From assembly GCA_964450865.1 (NCBI GenBank), contig CAYVHB010000026.1, forward strand, positions 1-45,413: DNA of 45,413 bases. The letters are read 5' to 3'. Both the position numbers and the translations under genes were made by a program. Every line of letters starts with the position of its first letter. Within the stretch, counting starts at the first letter, position 1. This DNA is from CAYVHB01 sp964450865. GTDB lineage: Bacteria > Bacillota > Clostridia > Saccharofermentanales > UBA5734. This document shows, in pieces, positions 23,101 through 31,731 of the stretch. Under the pieces are notes generated by a model. The model was not told the DNA's origin and did no database searches. It saw only the letters and a program-made list of their open reading frames with translations.

Positions 23101-24300
23101 TATCTTGAGAGTCTGCCATTCAATATCGTGGCTGGTCAGGAGGTCCAGGCTGACAGCAGGAGTATGGCCTGATGGTGACGCCTGGTCCGTACTTTGCGCC
23201 AGAATCAGGACGAAGAGCCGCGGGTGACGCAAGCGGGCCGCGATCAGCTGGTCAACCAGGGATGAACGGAGCTGCCAGGTCAGGACAATGACCAGGCCAT
23301 AGGCCTGGTTCGCCGTTTCCAGCATGAGCTGTTCGGGGAAATCGAGCTGGGGATCCTGGCTGGCGGCAGCGGCCGCCAGATCACAGAGCTGGTTTTGCAG
23401 GCGCAACAGATCCCGCGCCTGGTCGTAGCTTTGCATCGTCCGGCTGGGTGTAAAGGTAGCCAGACTCAGGCGGTGATGATGTTGCAGCAGCGGATCCAGC
23501 AGTGCCAGTATGGTCTCGGCCAGGAAGTCGAGGCAATCCAGGCGCAGGGGCGATGACTGGACCGGCAGCACCGGATCGACCAGAACGAGAATTTCATGCT
23601 GCAGGGGATCTTCGAATTCCTTGATCATCAGTTCACCGAGCCGGGCGCTGACTTTCCAGTGGATCCGCTTGGCTGAATCGCCGGGCTGCAGGGGCCGCAG
23701 GTCGGCAATGGCATCTACTTCCGGCGAATACCGCGGGCTGGCCTGGTCGATCTGTTCTGCCAGCAGCAGGCCAGGCTGCAGGTCGGTCGCCGGAGCTGAT
23801 AACCGTGGCAGGATCAGCTGCTGGGACAGCTGTTGCTGGAGACTGGCCGGACGATGCAGATTCATCCGGAACAGGCCGAACAGATCGGTCACGATAATTG
23901 ACCGCAGGCCAACCGGAAACCGGCCACAATGCTGACAGGTATAATCCAGACGCAGGGTCTGGCTGTCACCGGGCCAGACTGTCAGGCCATGCAGTTCCTT
24001 GCGCGGGGTCACGGTGCCACCCGGCAGGATGACGTGCAGGTTAAGCTGGCCAAAAGCACCTGGCTGGCGGTTGGTGATGTGCAATTCCAGGCAGGCTGCC
24101 TGGCCGCGCTCCTGCATGGGATCCAGCAGCCGCTGGGTGATGACCAGAAAGCGGCGCCCCACCAGAAGGTACAGCCAGCAGGATAGCAGCAGCAGGACCA
24201 GGACCAGCAGCAGCAGGCGCAGGATCATGTAGTCAACATAGAGCTGGGCCAGGTACAGCAGCCCAACCAGCACCAGGAGCGCCAGCAGCCGCGCGGTCAT
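23038..24300 (-). CDS. DUF58 family membrane-anchored protein
   Basis: Two N-terminal membrane helices (residues 5-45) precede a soluble domain with the DUF58 signature around residues 220-245 (RPLQPGDSAKRIHWKVSAR, then LMIKEFE). The C-terminal part resembles a vWA-like fold (ILVLVDP). DUF58 proteins are encoded with MoxR ATPases and are thought to be their partners; the exact role is unknown. The ATG overlaps the moxR stop by 4 bp, indicating translational coupling. The 3' end of the gene is partly duplicated in the spacer that follows. Confidence 0.88.
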   Translation of the reverse strand: MTARLLALLVLVGLLYLAQLYVDYMILRLLLLVLVLLLLSCWLYLLVGRRFLVITQRLLDPMQERGQAACLELHITNRQPGAFGQLNLHVILPGGTVTPRKELHGLTVWPGDSQTLRLDYTCQHCGRFPVGLRSIIVTDLFGLFRMNLHRPASLQQQLSQQLILPRLSAPATDLQPGLLLAEQIDQASPRYSPEVDAIADLRPLQPGDSAKRIHWKVSARLGELMIKEFEDPLQHEILVLVDPVLPVQSSPLRLDCLDFLAETILALLDPLLQHHHRLSLATFTPSRTMQSYDQARDLLRLQNQLCDLAAAAASQDPQLDFPEQLMLETANQAYGLVIVLTWQLRSSLVDQLIAARLRHPRLFVLILAQSTDQASPSGHTPAVSLDLLTSHDIEWQTLKIPATPPNPSPQAGNKANAAAK

Positions 24301-25250
24301 CGGCCGGCCGGCACAGGGACGCTGCGCCAGATTTCATCCAGGACATCGGATACAGCGCGCCGGCGCAGGCGGGACTCCGGCTTGAGCAGCAGGCGATGCG
24401 TCAGCACCGGGCGCAGCATGGCCGTCACATCATCGGGCAGGCAATAGGCGCGGCCAAGCAGCAAGGCCCGGCTGCGCGCAGCCAGCAGCAGCATCAGGGA
24501 GCCACGCGGACTGGCCCCCAGGGCAATATCCGGATGGACACGGGAAGCGTGGGCCAGCATGGCCACATAGCGCTTGACAGCTTCGCTGCAATAAACATCC
24601 AGTACAGCGGCCTGCAAGGCCAGGACCGTAGCCGCATTGACAGCCTGGGTCAGTTCCTGTAAGGGTGACAGGCCGGCAAAACGGCTGTAGATTTCGATTT
24701 CCTCCTCAACGCTGGGATAGCCGAGGGTGATTTTCAGCATGAAACGATCGAGCTGGGCCTCCGGCAGCGGGTAGGTGCCGACCTGCTCGATCGGATTTTG
24801 CGTTGCCAGGACCATGAACGGCCGCGGTACCGCATAACTGATGCCATCTACCGTCACCTGGTTCTCCTGCATGGCCTCCAGCAGCGCGGACTGCGTTTTG
24901 GGCGAGGTGCGATTGATTTCATCGGCCAGCAGCAGCTGGCTCATGATGACGCCCGGCCGGTATTCGAACTCCCCTGTTTTCTGATTATAGAGGCTGAAGC
25001 CGGTGATGTCCGATGGCATGACATCCGGTGTAAACTGGATGCGCCGAAATGACAGGCCCAGGGAGAGGGCCAGGGCAGTGACCAGGGTGGTCTTGCCGAT
25101 ACCGGGAATGTCTTCCAGCAGCACATGGCCACGGCTGAGCAGGGCGATCAGCAACAGATCGACCGCGTCCTGCTTGCCCACCATCACGGTGCTGATATTG
25201 GATCGGATCTGGTTCAGGGCCTGGGCAATTTCGTGATTATTCATTGTCAT
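24297..25250 (-). CDS. MoxR-type AAA+ ATPase
   Basis: Cytoplasmic AAA+ ATPase of the MoxR family, chaperone-like proteins that assist maturation or activation of membrane or secreted partners. It has Walker A EDIPGIGKTTL (about residues 46-56), Walker B LLLADEINR (about 107-115), sensor 1 ATQNP and the arginine-finger region AQLDRFM. Length (317 residues) is normal. It starts with ATG at 25250 or 25244; neither has a strong ribosome binding site. It is first in a run with DUF58 and transglutaminase genes, the usual MoxR partners. Confidence 0.93.
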   Translation of the reverse strand: MTMNNHEIAQALNQIRSNISTVMVGKQDAVDLLLIALLSRGHVLLEDIPGIGKTTLVTALALSLGLSFRRIQFTPDVMPSDITGFSLYNQKTGEFEYRPGVIMSQLLLADEINRTSPKTQSALLEAMQENQVTVDGISYAVPRPFMVLATQNPIEQVGTYPLPEAQLDRFMLKITLGYPSVEEEIEIYSRFAGLSPLQELTQAVNAATVLALQAAVLDVYCSEAVKRYVAMLAHASRVHPDIALGASPRGSLMLLLAARSRALLLGRAYCLPDDVTAMLRPVLTHRLLLKPESRLRRRAVSDVLDEIWRSVPVPAGR

Positions 25251-25273
25251 CCATTATCGTTGATCGTCTTTGC

Positions 25274-25316
25274 TTTTCATGATCATACGTTTAATAATTC
25301 TTGATTTTTCATGATC
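25274..25316. repeat. Paired TTTTCATGATC sites between the DAHP synthase gene and moxR
   Basis: The 11-mer TTTTCATGATC occurs at 25274-25284 and 25306-25316, 32 bp (about three helical turns) apart, in the 74-bp spacer. It includes the palindrome TCATGA. The spacing would suit two protein dimers on one DNA face, but no factor is known. Confidence 0.55.
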
Positions 25317-25324
25317 CTGTCCGG

Positions 25325-26353
25325 TCAGGCCTTGTCGGCGATGGTCAGGACCAGTTCGCGTGATTCATCCCAGCCCAGGCAGGGGTCAGTGATCGACTTG
25401 CCAAAGCAGGACTCACCGATTTTCTGGTTGCCGCCGACCAGGTAGCTTTCAATCATCAGGCCCTTGACGAGCTGGCGGATATCCCTGGAAAGCCGGCGGC
25501 TGTGCAGGACTTCCAGGGCTATGCGTGGCTGTTCATAATAAGCCTTGTTCGAGTTGGCATGGTTGGTATCGACGAGGCAGGCCGGATTGACGAGGTCACG
25601 TTCCGCGTAGGACTGGGCGAGCAGCTGCAGGTCTTCATAATGATAATTGGGAATTGACATGCCGGAAGGATTGACCGCGCCACGCAGGATCGTGTGGGCC
25701 AGCGGATTGCCAGTGGTGCGCACCTGCCAGCCCTGATAGGCGAAAACATGGCCGTGCTGGGCCGCAAAAACGCTGTTCAGCATGACGGACAGATCGCCGC
25801 TGGTCGGGTTTTTCATACCGGCCGGCATATCGATGCCGCTGACAGTCAGGCGGTGCTGCTGGTTTTCCACCGATCGGGCGCCGATGGCAACATAGCTGAG
25901 CAGGTCAGCCAGGTAAGTATGGTTTTCCGGATAGAGCATTTCATCGGCAGCCGTCAGCCCGGTTTCAGCCAGGGTATGCAAATGTATCTTGCGCAGGGCA
26001 ATCAGGCCCTTGACCATATCCGGATCTTTCAGCGGGTCCGGCTGGTGGGAAATCCCCTTGTAACCGGCACCGGTGGTCCGTGGTTTATTGGTGTAAATCC
26101 GCGGCACGAGCACGAGCCGGTCGGCGACCTCCTCCTGCAGCCGTGCGAGGCGGCGCACATATTCGATGACCGGCTCTTCCGAGTCAGCCGAACAAGGACC
26201 GATGACCAGCAGGAATTTGTCGGACACACCGGTCAGGATGTCACGAATATCCTGGTCGCGTTTATCCTTGATGGCGGCCAGGGCCGGCGTGGTCGGGTAG
26301 GCGGCAATGATTTCTGCCGAGCTGGGCATGCGCACCATGTACTCAAAATTCAT
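25325..26353 (-). CDS. 3-deoxy-7-phosphoheptulonate synthase (class I)
   Basis: DAHP synthase, first step of the shikimate pathway (erythrose 4-phosphate plus phosphoenolpyruvate). It is of the AroF/AroG/AroH class I-alpha type, shown by IGPCSADS (metal Cys), PRIYTNKPRTTGAGYKG, SGDLSVMLNS and DTNHANSNK. At 342 residues it has normal length. The N-terminal extension typical of the feedback-inhibited enzymes is present, but which amino acid inhibits it cannot be told. AGGAG precedes the ATG. A TATAAT on the minus strand (complement of 26400-26405) may be its -10 box, although no good -35 is seen. No other aro gene is adjacent. Confidence 0.93.
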   Translation of the reverse strand: MNFEYMVRMPSSAEIIAAYPTTPALAAIKDKRDQDIRDILTGVSDKFLLVIGPCSADSEEPVIEYVRRLARLQEEVADRLVLVPRIYTNKPRTTGAGYKGISHQPDPLKDPDMVKGLIALRKIHLHTLAETGLTAADEMLYPENHTYLADLLSYVAIGARSVENQQHRLTVSGIDMPAGMKNPTSGDLSVMLNSVFAAQHGHVFAYQGWQVRTTGNPLAHTILRGAVNPSGMSIPNYHYEDLQLLAQSYAERDLVNPACLVDTNHANSNKAYYEQPRIALEVLHSRRLSRDIRQLVKGLMIESYLVGGNQKIGESCFGKSITDPCLGWDESRELVLTIADKA

Positions 26354-26416
26354 GGGATATTCTCCTAGTCTTTGCTGTTTATTGCATTCATGTCTGCTTA
26401 TTATACTCAGGCGGTT

Positions 26417-27121
26417 TCATTGCTGTTTGCCGGCCGGCCTGGGCCGGGCATGGGAGCGGACGGATGGAGCGATCATATTGAAAGCCAGCAGCGGCTGGAC
26501 TTGTCTCTGACTGAGCAGGTACATCAGGCTGTGATGCTGGCGGGTAACAGCCAGGATCAGCAGATAGATGTCATTGTCATCGGGTGGGCTGTCCATGGCC
26601 GGCTCGCGGGTTCGGTATGATATCAGCAGCATTTCCGACTGATAGACGGTGCGGATGCCGCGCCGGATCTGGTCGCGTACGGCTGATAATAATCGCGAGG
26701 AACCGGCACCCAGCAAGTCCGTCAGTTGCTGGTCGGTCAGGTTCTTGACCTGGTCGCCGGTCATGGGCATGATCTGGGTGATCTGGAGCAGCGGCAGCTG
26801 CCACGTGAAGTGATCTGTTTCGATCCGCACGGTCTCTTTTTGCAGAAACAGATTGCCCACGGATTGCAGCGGAATGGGCAGGCCGCCCAGGTGACGGATC
26901 TGCAGAGCCGCGTCCGCGTGCAGGGCATTGCCGCGGATCTGCAGCTGGCTCTTGACCTGATAGGCCCGCCAGCTGATGTTGAGCAGCTCGACGGCACTGC
27001 CGATCAGCAGGAGCAGGGTTGAAAACAGCGACAGGACGCCGGTCAGTGCCAGGCCGATGATGCAGATAATCATGATCACCAGCAGGACTACCAGCTCGGA
27101 ATCGCCCAGCAATGTTTTCAT
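26417..27121 (-). CDS. Hypothetical membrane protein with two N-terminal helices
   Basis: No family assigned. Residues about 10-49 are strongly hydrophobic and probably form a helical hairpin. The rest (about 185 residues) is predicted soluble. A segment around 85-125 (FLQKETVRIETDHFTWQLPL) has the alternating pattern of a small beta-rich domain, distantly PH-like, which is only a guess. The start at 27121 is chosen because GGGGTGG lies 6 nt upstream; an in-frame ATG at 27244 lacks a site and would add non-hydrophobic low-complexity residues. It lies 138 bp after pmbA and 63 bp before the DAHP synthase gene. Confidence 0.6.
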   Translation of the reverse strand: MKTLLGDSELVVLLVIMIICIIGLALTGVLSLFSTLLLLIGSAVELLNISWRAYQVKSQLQIRGNALHADAALQIRHLGGLPIPLQSVGNLFLQKETVRIETDHFTWQLPLLQITQIMPMTGDQVKNLTDQQLTDLLGAGSSRLLSAVRDQIRRGIRTVYQSEMLLISYRTREPAMDSPPDDNDIYLLILAVTRQHHSLMYLLSQRQVQPLLAFNMIAPSVRSHARPRPAGKQQ

Positions 27122-27259
27122 GTCATCCACCCCTTTCAAATTGACTTCATGCAGCACCTGGATCTTGCCAGGCGGGTTCCGGTCAGCCGGGTCAACCGCT
27201 GTACCGCTTGCGTTGCACCTGGGCCTGCCTGGCGGTACTTGCACCCGGCAGTCCCAGCC

Positions 27260-28747
27260 TCAGACCCCGGCGACGGCCAGGCTTTCCAGGAGCAGGTCCG
27301 GGCTGCCGACCTGGCCAGCACCACCCGGCAAGCCGAAGTACACGTCGTCGCCGATAGCGGCGACTTGCTGCAGGACCTGGTAAAAATTGCCGGCAACGGT
27401 TATCTGTTCAACCGGCCAGGCAATCTGCCCGTTTTCCACCCGGAATCCTTCGGCCGCCAGGGAGAAGTCTCCCGATACCGGGTTGGTGCCGGCATGCAGG
27501 CCGGAAAAGCCGGTGATCAGCAGGCCGTGATCAAGCTGGCCCAGCAGGTCCTGGCGGGTTGCCGCGCCAGGACGGATCCGGCAATTGGTGGCCGCAACCT
27601 GCACCGGTCCCTGATAGGAGGCGCGAAAGCCATTGCCGGTCGGGGCAACCCCGGCCCTGGCAGCCGTGCGCCGGCTGTGCAGGACAGCACGCAGGACACC
27701 TTGTTCAATCAGCATCGTCGGCCGGGTTGTAGTCCCTTCACCGTCAAATGGCGGCTGATACAGGCTGCCGGCTACGACGGGCAGATCATCGAGCATCAGC
27801 TGCGGAGCGGCAACCGGCTGGCCAATTTTTGAACCGAGCAGCGAAAAGCCCTGCTCGATGCGGTCGCCAAAAAAGACAGGCAGAAAGGTGCGCAGCCAGG
27901 CAGTGGCTGCTTCCTTATCCAGCAGCACGGGTTGCCGGCCGGAGGCAATCGGCCGCGCCCCCAGCAGGGCCAGGGCTCTCGTGGCAGCCTCCTGGCCGGC
28001 CACGGTTGCTTCCAGCGCAGCCAGGCTGCGGCCCTGGCGCAACGCCGTCCCCGGCTTGCTCGAACCGGCAGCCCGGGCCCGGGCCATGGCGAATGCCAGG
28101 ACCTGATTGGCGCGGTGGCTGACATCGAGACCCAGGGTGTTGATAATCCGGCGTTCACTGGCCGCATATTCGGCCAGGGCGTATTCCATGCTGACAAGCC
28201 GCGGCTCACAGGCCAGGCCGGCGCGCTCCAGCTCAAGGGCGATAGCAGCCAGGGCAGCCGGTTCGACATTGTCCAATTCCGCGACATATGCATCAGCGGG
28301 CTGCCAGGGTTCACCGGCAAAAAGCGTTTCCTCCTGTACCGCCAGGGCCGCATTGCCGGCTGCTTCCCGCAGCAGGAAATCAATCGCCGCAACATCGAGG
28401 GACTCGCTGTAGGCATAACCCATTCTGCCATTGTGCAAGCCGCGAAAATTCAGTCCCTGCTGGCGACTGCTTTCAAAATGGGTAATCTGGCCCTGAAAAG
28501 CGCGGATTTCCAGATTGTGTCCCCCGGCCAGATAACACTCCGCCGCACTGAAACCGGCCTGGCCGGACGCGTCAAGCAGGCGATGGATAAAATCGGAGGC
28601 TGGCAGTATATCCGGAGCGGCTACGTTTGCCGGCGCCGGCGCATTTGATGCAAGCTTGAAACCTGACGGTGCCTCAGGCAGGTTCTCAGGCACCGGCGTG
28701 CCAGATAGGGGCTTGAAACCTTGTCCGGTTCCGCTGGATCTGTTCAT
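27260..28747 (-). CDS. pmbA: TldE/PmbA subunit of the TldD/E metalloprotease
   Basis: Partner of TldD in a heterodimeric protease that degrades unfolded or modified peptides; in E. coli it matures microcin B17 and processes the CcdA antitoxin. The protein matches the family over its full length from about residue 45 (AECYLAGGHNLEIRAFQGQ) to the end, and lacks the HExxxH zinc site, as expected for this subunit. The first 45 residues are Pro/Ser/Ala-rich and unusual. The ATG at 28747 overlaps the tldD stop by 4 bp and has AAGGGGG upstream. Tight coupling to tldD supports the pairing. Confidence 0.92.
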   Translation of the reverse strand: MNRSSGTGQGFKPLSGTPVPENLPEAPSGFKLASNAPAPANVAAPDILPASDFIHRLLDASGQAGFSAAECYLAGGHNLEIRAFQGQITHFESSRQQGLNFRGLHNGRMGYAYSESLDVAAIDFLLREAAGNAALAVQEETLFAGEPWQPADAYVAELDNVEPAALAAIALELERAGLACEPRLVSMEYALAEYAASERRIINTLGLDVSHRANQVLAFAMARARAAGSSKPGTALRQGRSLAALEATVAGQEAATRALALLGARPIASGRQPVLLDKEAATAWLRTFLPVFFGDRIEQGFSLLGSKIGQPVAAPQLMLDDLPVVAGSLYQPPFDGEGTTTRPTMLIEQGVLRAVLHSRRTAARAGVAPTGNGFRASYQGPVQVAATNCRIRPGAATRQDLLGQLDHGLLITGFSGLHAGTNPVSGDFSLAAEGFRVENGQIAWPVEQITVAGNFYQVLQQVAAIGDDVYFGLPGGAGQVGSPDLLLESLAVAGV

Positions 28748-30243
28748 GCGCCCTGCCCCCTTCCGCCGACCGTCATTTCGCTGACCCGGATCATCGGCTG
28801 GCCGACATTGGTCGGGATCGAACCGCTGGTCGAGCCGCACATACCCTGGGCCTGGGCCAGGTTGTTGCCCACCCGGTCGATTTGCAGCAGGATCTCAGCC
28901 CCTTTGCCAATGAGTGTGGCGCCCCGGACCGGTTCGGCGATTTCGCCGTTACGGATCAGGTAGGCTTCCTGGACGGAGAAATTGAACTCGCCGCTGCCGG
29001 GATCAACCGAACCGCCGCCCATGGAACGGGCATACAGGCCAAACGGCGTATCCCGGATAATCTGTTCCGGACTGCTCCGGCCATTGGCAATGTAGGTATT
29101 GGACATGCGGGAGGTTGGCGCATAGCGGTAAGACTCCCGGCGGCTTGAACCAGTCGAGGGCAGGCCGATTTTCTGCCCGTTATGGCGGTCAACCAGATAG
29201 CTTTTGAGGATACCGTTTTCGATCAGGACATTGCGCCGGGCCGGCATGCCTTCGTCATCAAACCGCAGTGACCCCCAGGCCAGCGGAATGGTCGCGTCAT
29301 CGACAGCCGTCACCAGCGGACTGGCAATCACCTGGCCCAGTTTGTCCTGGAAAACAGAGGACTGCCTGGCCAGGGCGGTTGCTTCGAGAGCGTGGCCGCA
29401 GGCTTCATGGAAAATGACGCCGCCAAACGCATGGTCGATAATGACAGGCATCCGCCCGGCCGGACAGGGCCCGGCTTTCAGCATGGTGCAGGCCATGCGC
29501 GCCGCTTCCCGGGCCAGGGCCTCCACGTCGAGGCTTTCGATCAATTCAAAACCCTGGCGGGCCCCGGGACCCAGATAGCCGGACTGCTTCTCGCTGCCGG
29601 CTGAGGCAACCGCCTCAACCATCAGGCGGCTATACGTCCGCGCGTCAGTCAGCAGCAAGCCTTCCGAATTGGCAATCTGCAGATGGCGCGTTGATTCAGC
29701 AAGCGATGTGCGGGTCTGGCTGATCAGCGGATCGTAGGCCAGGGCGGCCTGGCTGGCCTGGCGCAGGATCCCGGCCTTGCGCGGCCGGGCGATGCTGAAC
29801 GGATCGACAATGACCGGGAAATCCGCCAGGCCGGCAAACGATGGATCTTGACCGGGCCTGGCTGCCTGGCCGTTTCCGGTCCCTGCGCTGGCGGGCATCC
29901 CGGACCGGCTGGCGGCCTGCTGACTGGCAGCAGCCGAGCCCTGAAGCCCGGATATTGGCGCCGACGCGCCGGCCAGGCCGGCCCGCAGGGCCGCGGCTGT
30001 TTCTTTCACCTGCTGACGCAGGGCCGACGCGGAGAAATCATTGGCAAATGAATAAATGCAGCGATCACCCTGCAACAAACGGATCCCGACACCGGCATCA
30101 ATACCGGACAAGGTCTTGTCCACATCGCCATTGACCAGGATCAGCTGCGAGCGCTGGCTGTGCTCAATAAAAAGTTCGGCAAAATCCGCGCCGGTCGCCA
30201 TTGCCAGCTGCAGCAAATCGGCGATCAGGTCGGGATGAAGCAT
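28744..30243 (-). CDS. tldD: TldD catalytic metalloprotease subunit
   Basis: Zinc peptidase subunit of the TldD/E complex. The metal site HEACGH (HExxxH; about residues 279-284) is present, along with GGVIFHE and the Gly-rich C-terminal region. An insertion of about 50 residues rich in Ala, Gly, Ser and Gln (about residues 87-139) interrupts the N-terminal domain and is not usual. The ATG at 30243 is preferred, with GAGAGGACG upstream at workable spacing; an in-frame ATG at 30282 has its site too close. First gene of the tldD-pmbA pair. No peptide-modification genes that would give a substrate are nearby. Confidence 0.93.
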   Translation of the reverse strand: MLHPDLIADLLQLAMATGADFAELFIEHSQRSQLILVNGDVDKTLSGIDAGVGIRLLQGDRCIYSFANDFSASALRQQVKETAAALRAGLAGASAPISGLQGSAAASQQAASRSGMPASAGTGNGQAARPGQDPSFAGLADFPVIVDPFSIARPRKAGILRQASQAALAYDPLISQTRTSLAESTRHLQIANSEGLLLTDARTYSRLMVEAVASAGSEKQSGYLGPGARQGFELIESLDVEALAREAARMACTMLKAGPCPAGRMPVIIDHAFGGVIFHEACGHALEATALARQSSVFQDKLGQVIASPLVTAVDDATIPLAWGSLRFDDEGMPARRNVLIENGILKSYLVDRHNGQKIGLPSTGSSRRESYRYAPTSRMSNTYIANGRSSPEQIIRDTPFGLYARSMGGGSVDPGSGEFNFSVQEAYLIRNGEIAEPVRGATLIGKGAEILLQIDRVGNNLAQAQGMCGSTSGSIPTNVGQPMIRVSEMTVGGRGQGA

Positions 30244-30417
30244 AACATCACGTCCTCTCAAGGCCAGGCGGCTGCCTGACATCGCCTCTATTTTATCACA
30301 ATCAGCAAATATTCTCGCTAGTACGGGGCATTCTTCCCAGCCGTGCCGGTAGCGGGCATGTTCCCCATGCGCTTCACCAGCAGCGGGTATTTCTGCCCCG
30401 GGCAGGCCTTATCCCTG

Positions 30418-31134
30418 TCACCGGTCAATTTCTCCGGTAACAGGCGGGGAAAACAAGGTCCAGGGGAATTCAGCCGGGAAACCAGCAGTAAACCGCAGGC
30501 GACGACCGTCGGCCGGATGAATGAACGTCAGCTGCCAGGCCAGCAGAGCCGGCGCCTGCCAGCCGGAGCGCCCCGTCCGCGCCGGATTGTATTTGCTGTC
30601 GCCCCACAGCGGCCAGCCGGCGTGGGCCATCTGGACACGGATCTGATGGTGGCGTCCTGTTTCAAGATCGATCGCCAGCAGGCTCAGGGGCTGGCCCGAT
30701 GGATCACTGCATCGTTGCAGACAGCGATAATGCAAGCGGGCCTGTTTAGCCTGGCGGGCATCCGGAGATACCACCTGGGAAAGATTCAGGCGTTCATTCT
30801 TTTGCAGGTAGTCGGTCAGATCGCCCTGATCGGCAGCCGGATGCGCACAAACAACCGCCAGATAACGCTTGCTGAACTGGCCCCGGGCCATCTGGCGGGT
30901 CAGGGCACTTTGCCCGGCCGGGCGGCGGGCCACCACGATCAGGCCGCTGACCGGCCGGTCGAGCCGATGGACCAGGTAAAAGGGGCCCGGTCCGGTCGTC
31001 TGCTCCAGCCAGGACAACAAATCCGGCGCGCCGGTTTTATCTGGCTGGACGGGCCAGCCGGCGGGCTTGTGAATCACCAGGATCGCCTGATCCTGATAAG
31101 CAATAATCGGTGGAACCGGCAGCGGCATGGGCAT
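30418..31134 (-). CDS. RluA-family pseudouridine synthase
   Basis: Converts uridine to pseudouridine in RNA. The catalytic motif HRLDRPVSGL carries Asp59, and ETGRHHQIRVQMAHAGWPLWGD is the second conserved block. At 238 residues there is no N-terminal S4 domain, as in short RluA-like or TruC-like enzymes. The target (rRNA or tRNA site) cannot be told. GGGGAG lies upstream of the ATG at 31134; 31128 is an alternative. It lies 18 bp after the metallopeptidase gene and probably ends the pyr transcript. Confidence 0.88.
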   Translation of the reverse strand: MPMPLPVPPIIAYQDQAILVIHKPAGWPVQPDKTGAPDLLSWLEQTTGPGPFYLVHRLDRPVSGLIVVARRPAGQSALTRQMARGQFSKRYLAVVCAHPAADQGDLTDYLQKNERLNLSQVVSPDARQAKQARLHYRCLQRCSDPSGQPLSLLAIDLETGRHHQIRVQMAHAGWPLWGDSKYNPARTGRSGWQAPALLAWQLTFIHPADGRRLRFTAGFPAEFPWTLFSPPVTGEIDR

Positions 31135-31152
31135 AATAGGCTACTCCCCTGG

Positions 31153-31731
31153 TCAGGCCAGCAGGTACTGGCGCAGCGCTTTCTGGCGCTGGCGGGCGTC
31201 CGGCAGATACGATGAAAGCAGATGCCAGAAATCCGGGCCGTGGTTCATATGGGTCAGATGGCATAATTCATGATATACAATATACTCGATCAGAGGGGCT
31301 GGCAAGGCAGCCACCCGGCTGTTGATTGAGATGGTCTTGCGGCTGCTGCAGCTGCCCCAGCGGCTCTTCTGCTGCCGGATTACAACCTTGAGCGGTTTGG
31401 GTCCGGGGAAGGCCCGGACCAGGGCTTGCACCCGCTGGCGAGTCAGCTCGGGCAGGTTCAGATCCGGCATGGCGGCAGGTGCGGGAATGGCAATGCGCTG
31501 CTGCATAGCCTGGCGCTGGCGGTTGATCCAGGCAGCCTTACTGCGCACGAAATGTTCGACCTGGGCCGGCGGGCAGCGGAGCGGGCAGCGCACCTCGAGC
31601 TGCTGGTCCGGATGGATAATCAGGGACAGCGTTTTCCGCCGCGAGCGGACCAGCACGTAGCCGATTGCCTCGGCCGGCACCACCGGGCTGCTGTCCCGGT
31701 CATGAACCATGCCTTTATTATGGACGGCCAT
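31153..31731 (-). CDS. YgjP/DUF45-like zinc metallopeptidase
   Basis: Small putative metal-dependent hydrolase of the DUF45 (YgjP-like) group. The zinc site HELCH (residues 154-158) with a third ligand at His164 (MNHGPDFW) is clear, and the preceding SRWGSCSSRKTISIN block is the family signature. Function in the cell is not established. The ATG at 31731 overlaps the pyrE end by 14 bp; an in-frame ATG at 31710 is an alternative. It is embedded in the pyrimidine transcript by position only; no role in pyrimidine metabolism is known. Confidence 0.85.
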   Translation of the reverse strand: MAVHNKGMVHDRDSSPVVPAEAIGYVLVRSRRKTLSLIIHPDQQLEVRCPLRCPPAQVEHFVRSKAAWINRQRQAMQQRIAIPAPAAMPDLNLPELTRQRVQALVRAFPGPKPLKVVIRQQKSRWGSCSSRKTISINSRVAALPAPLIEYIVYHELCHLTHMNHGPDFWHLLSSYLPDARQRQKALRQYLLA

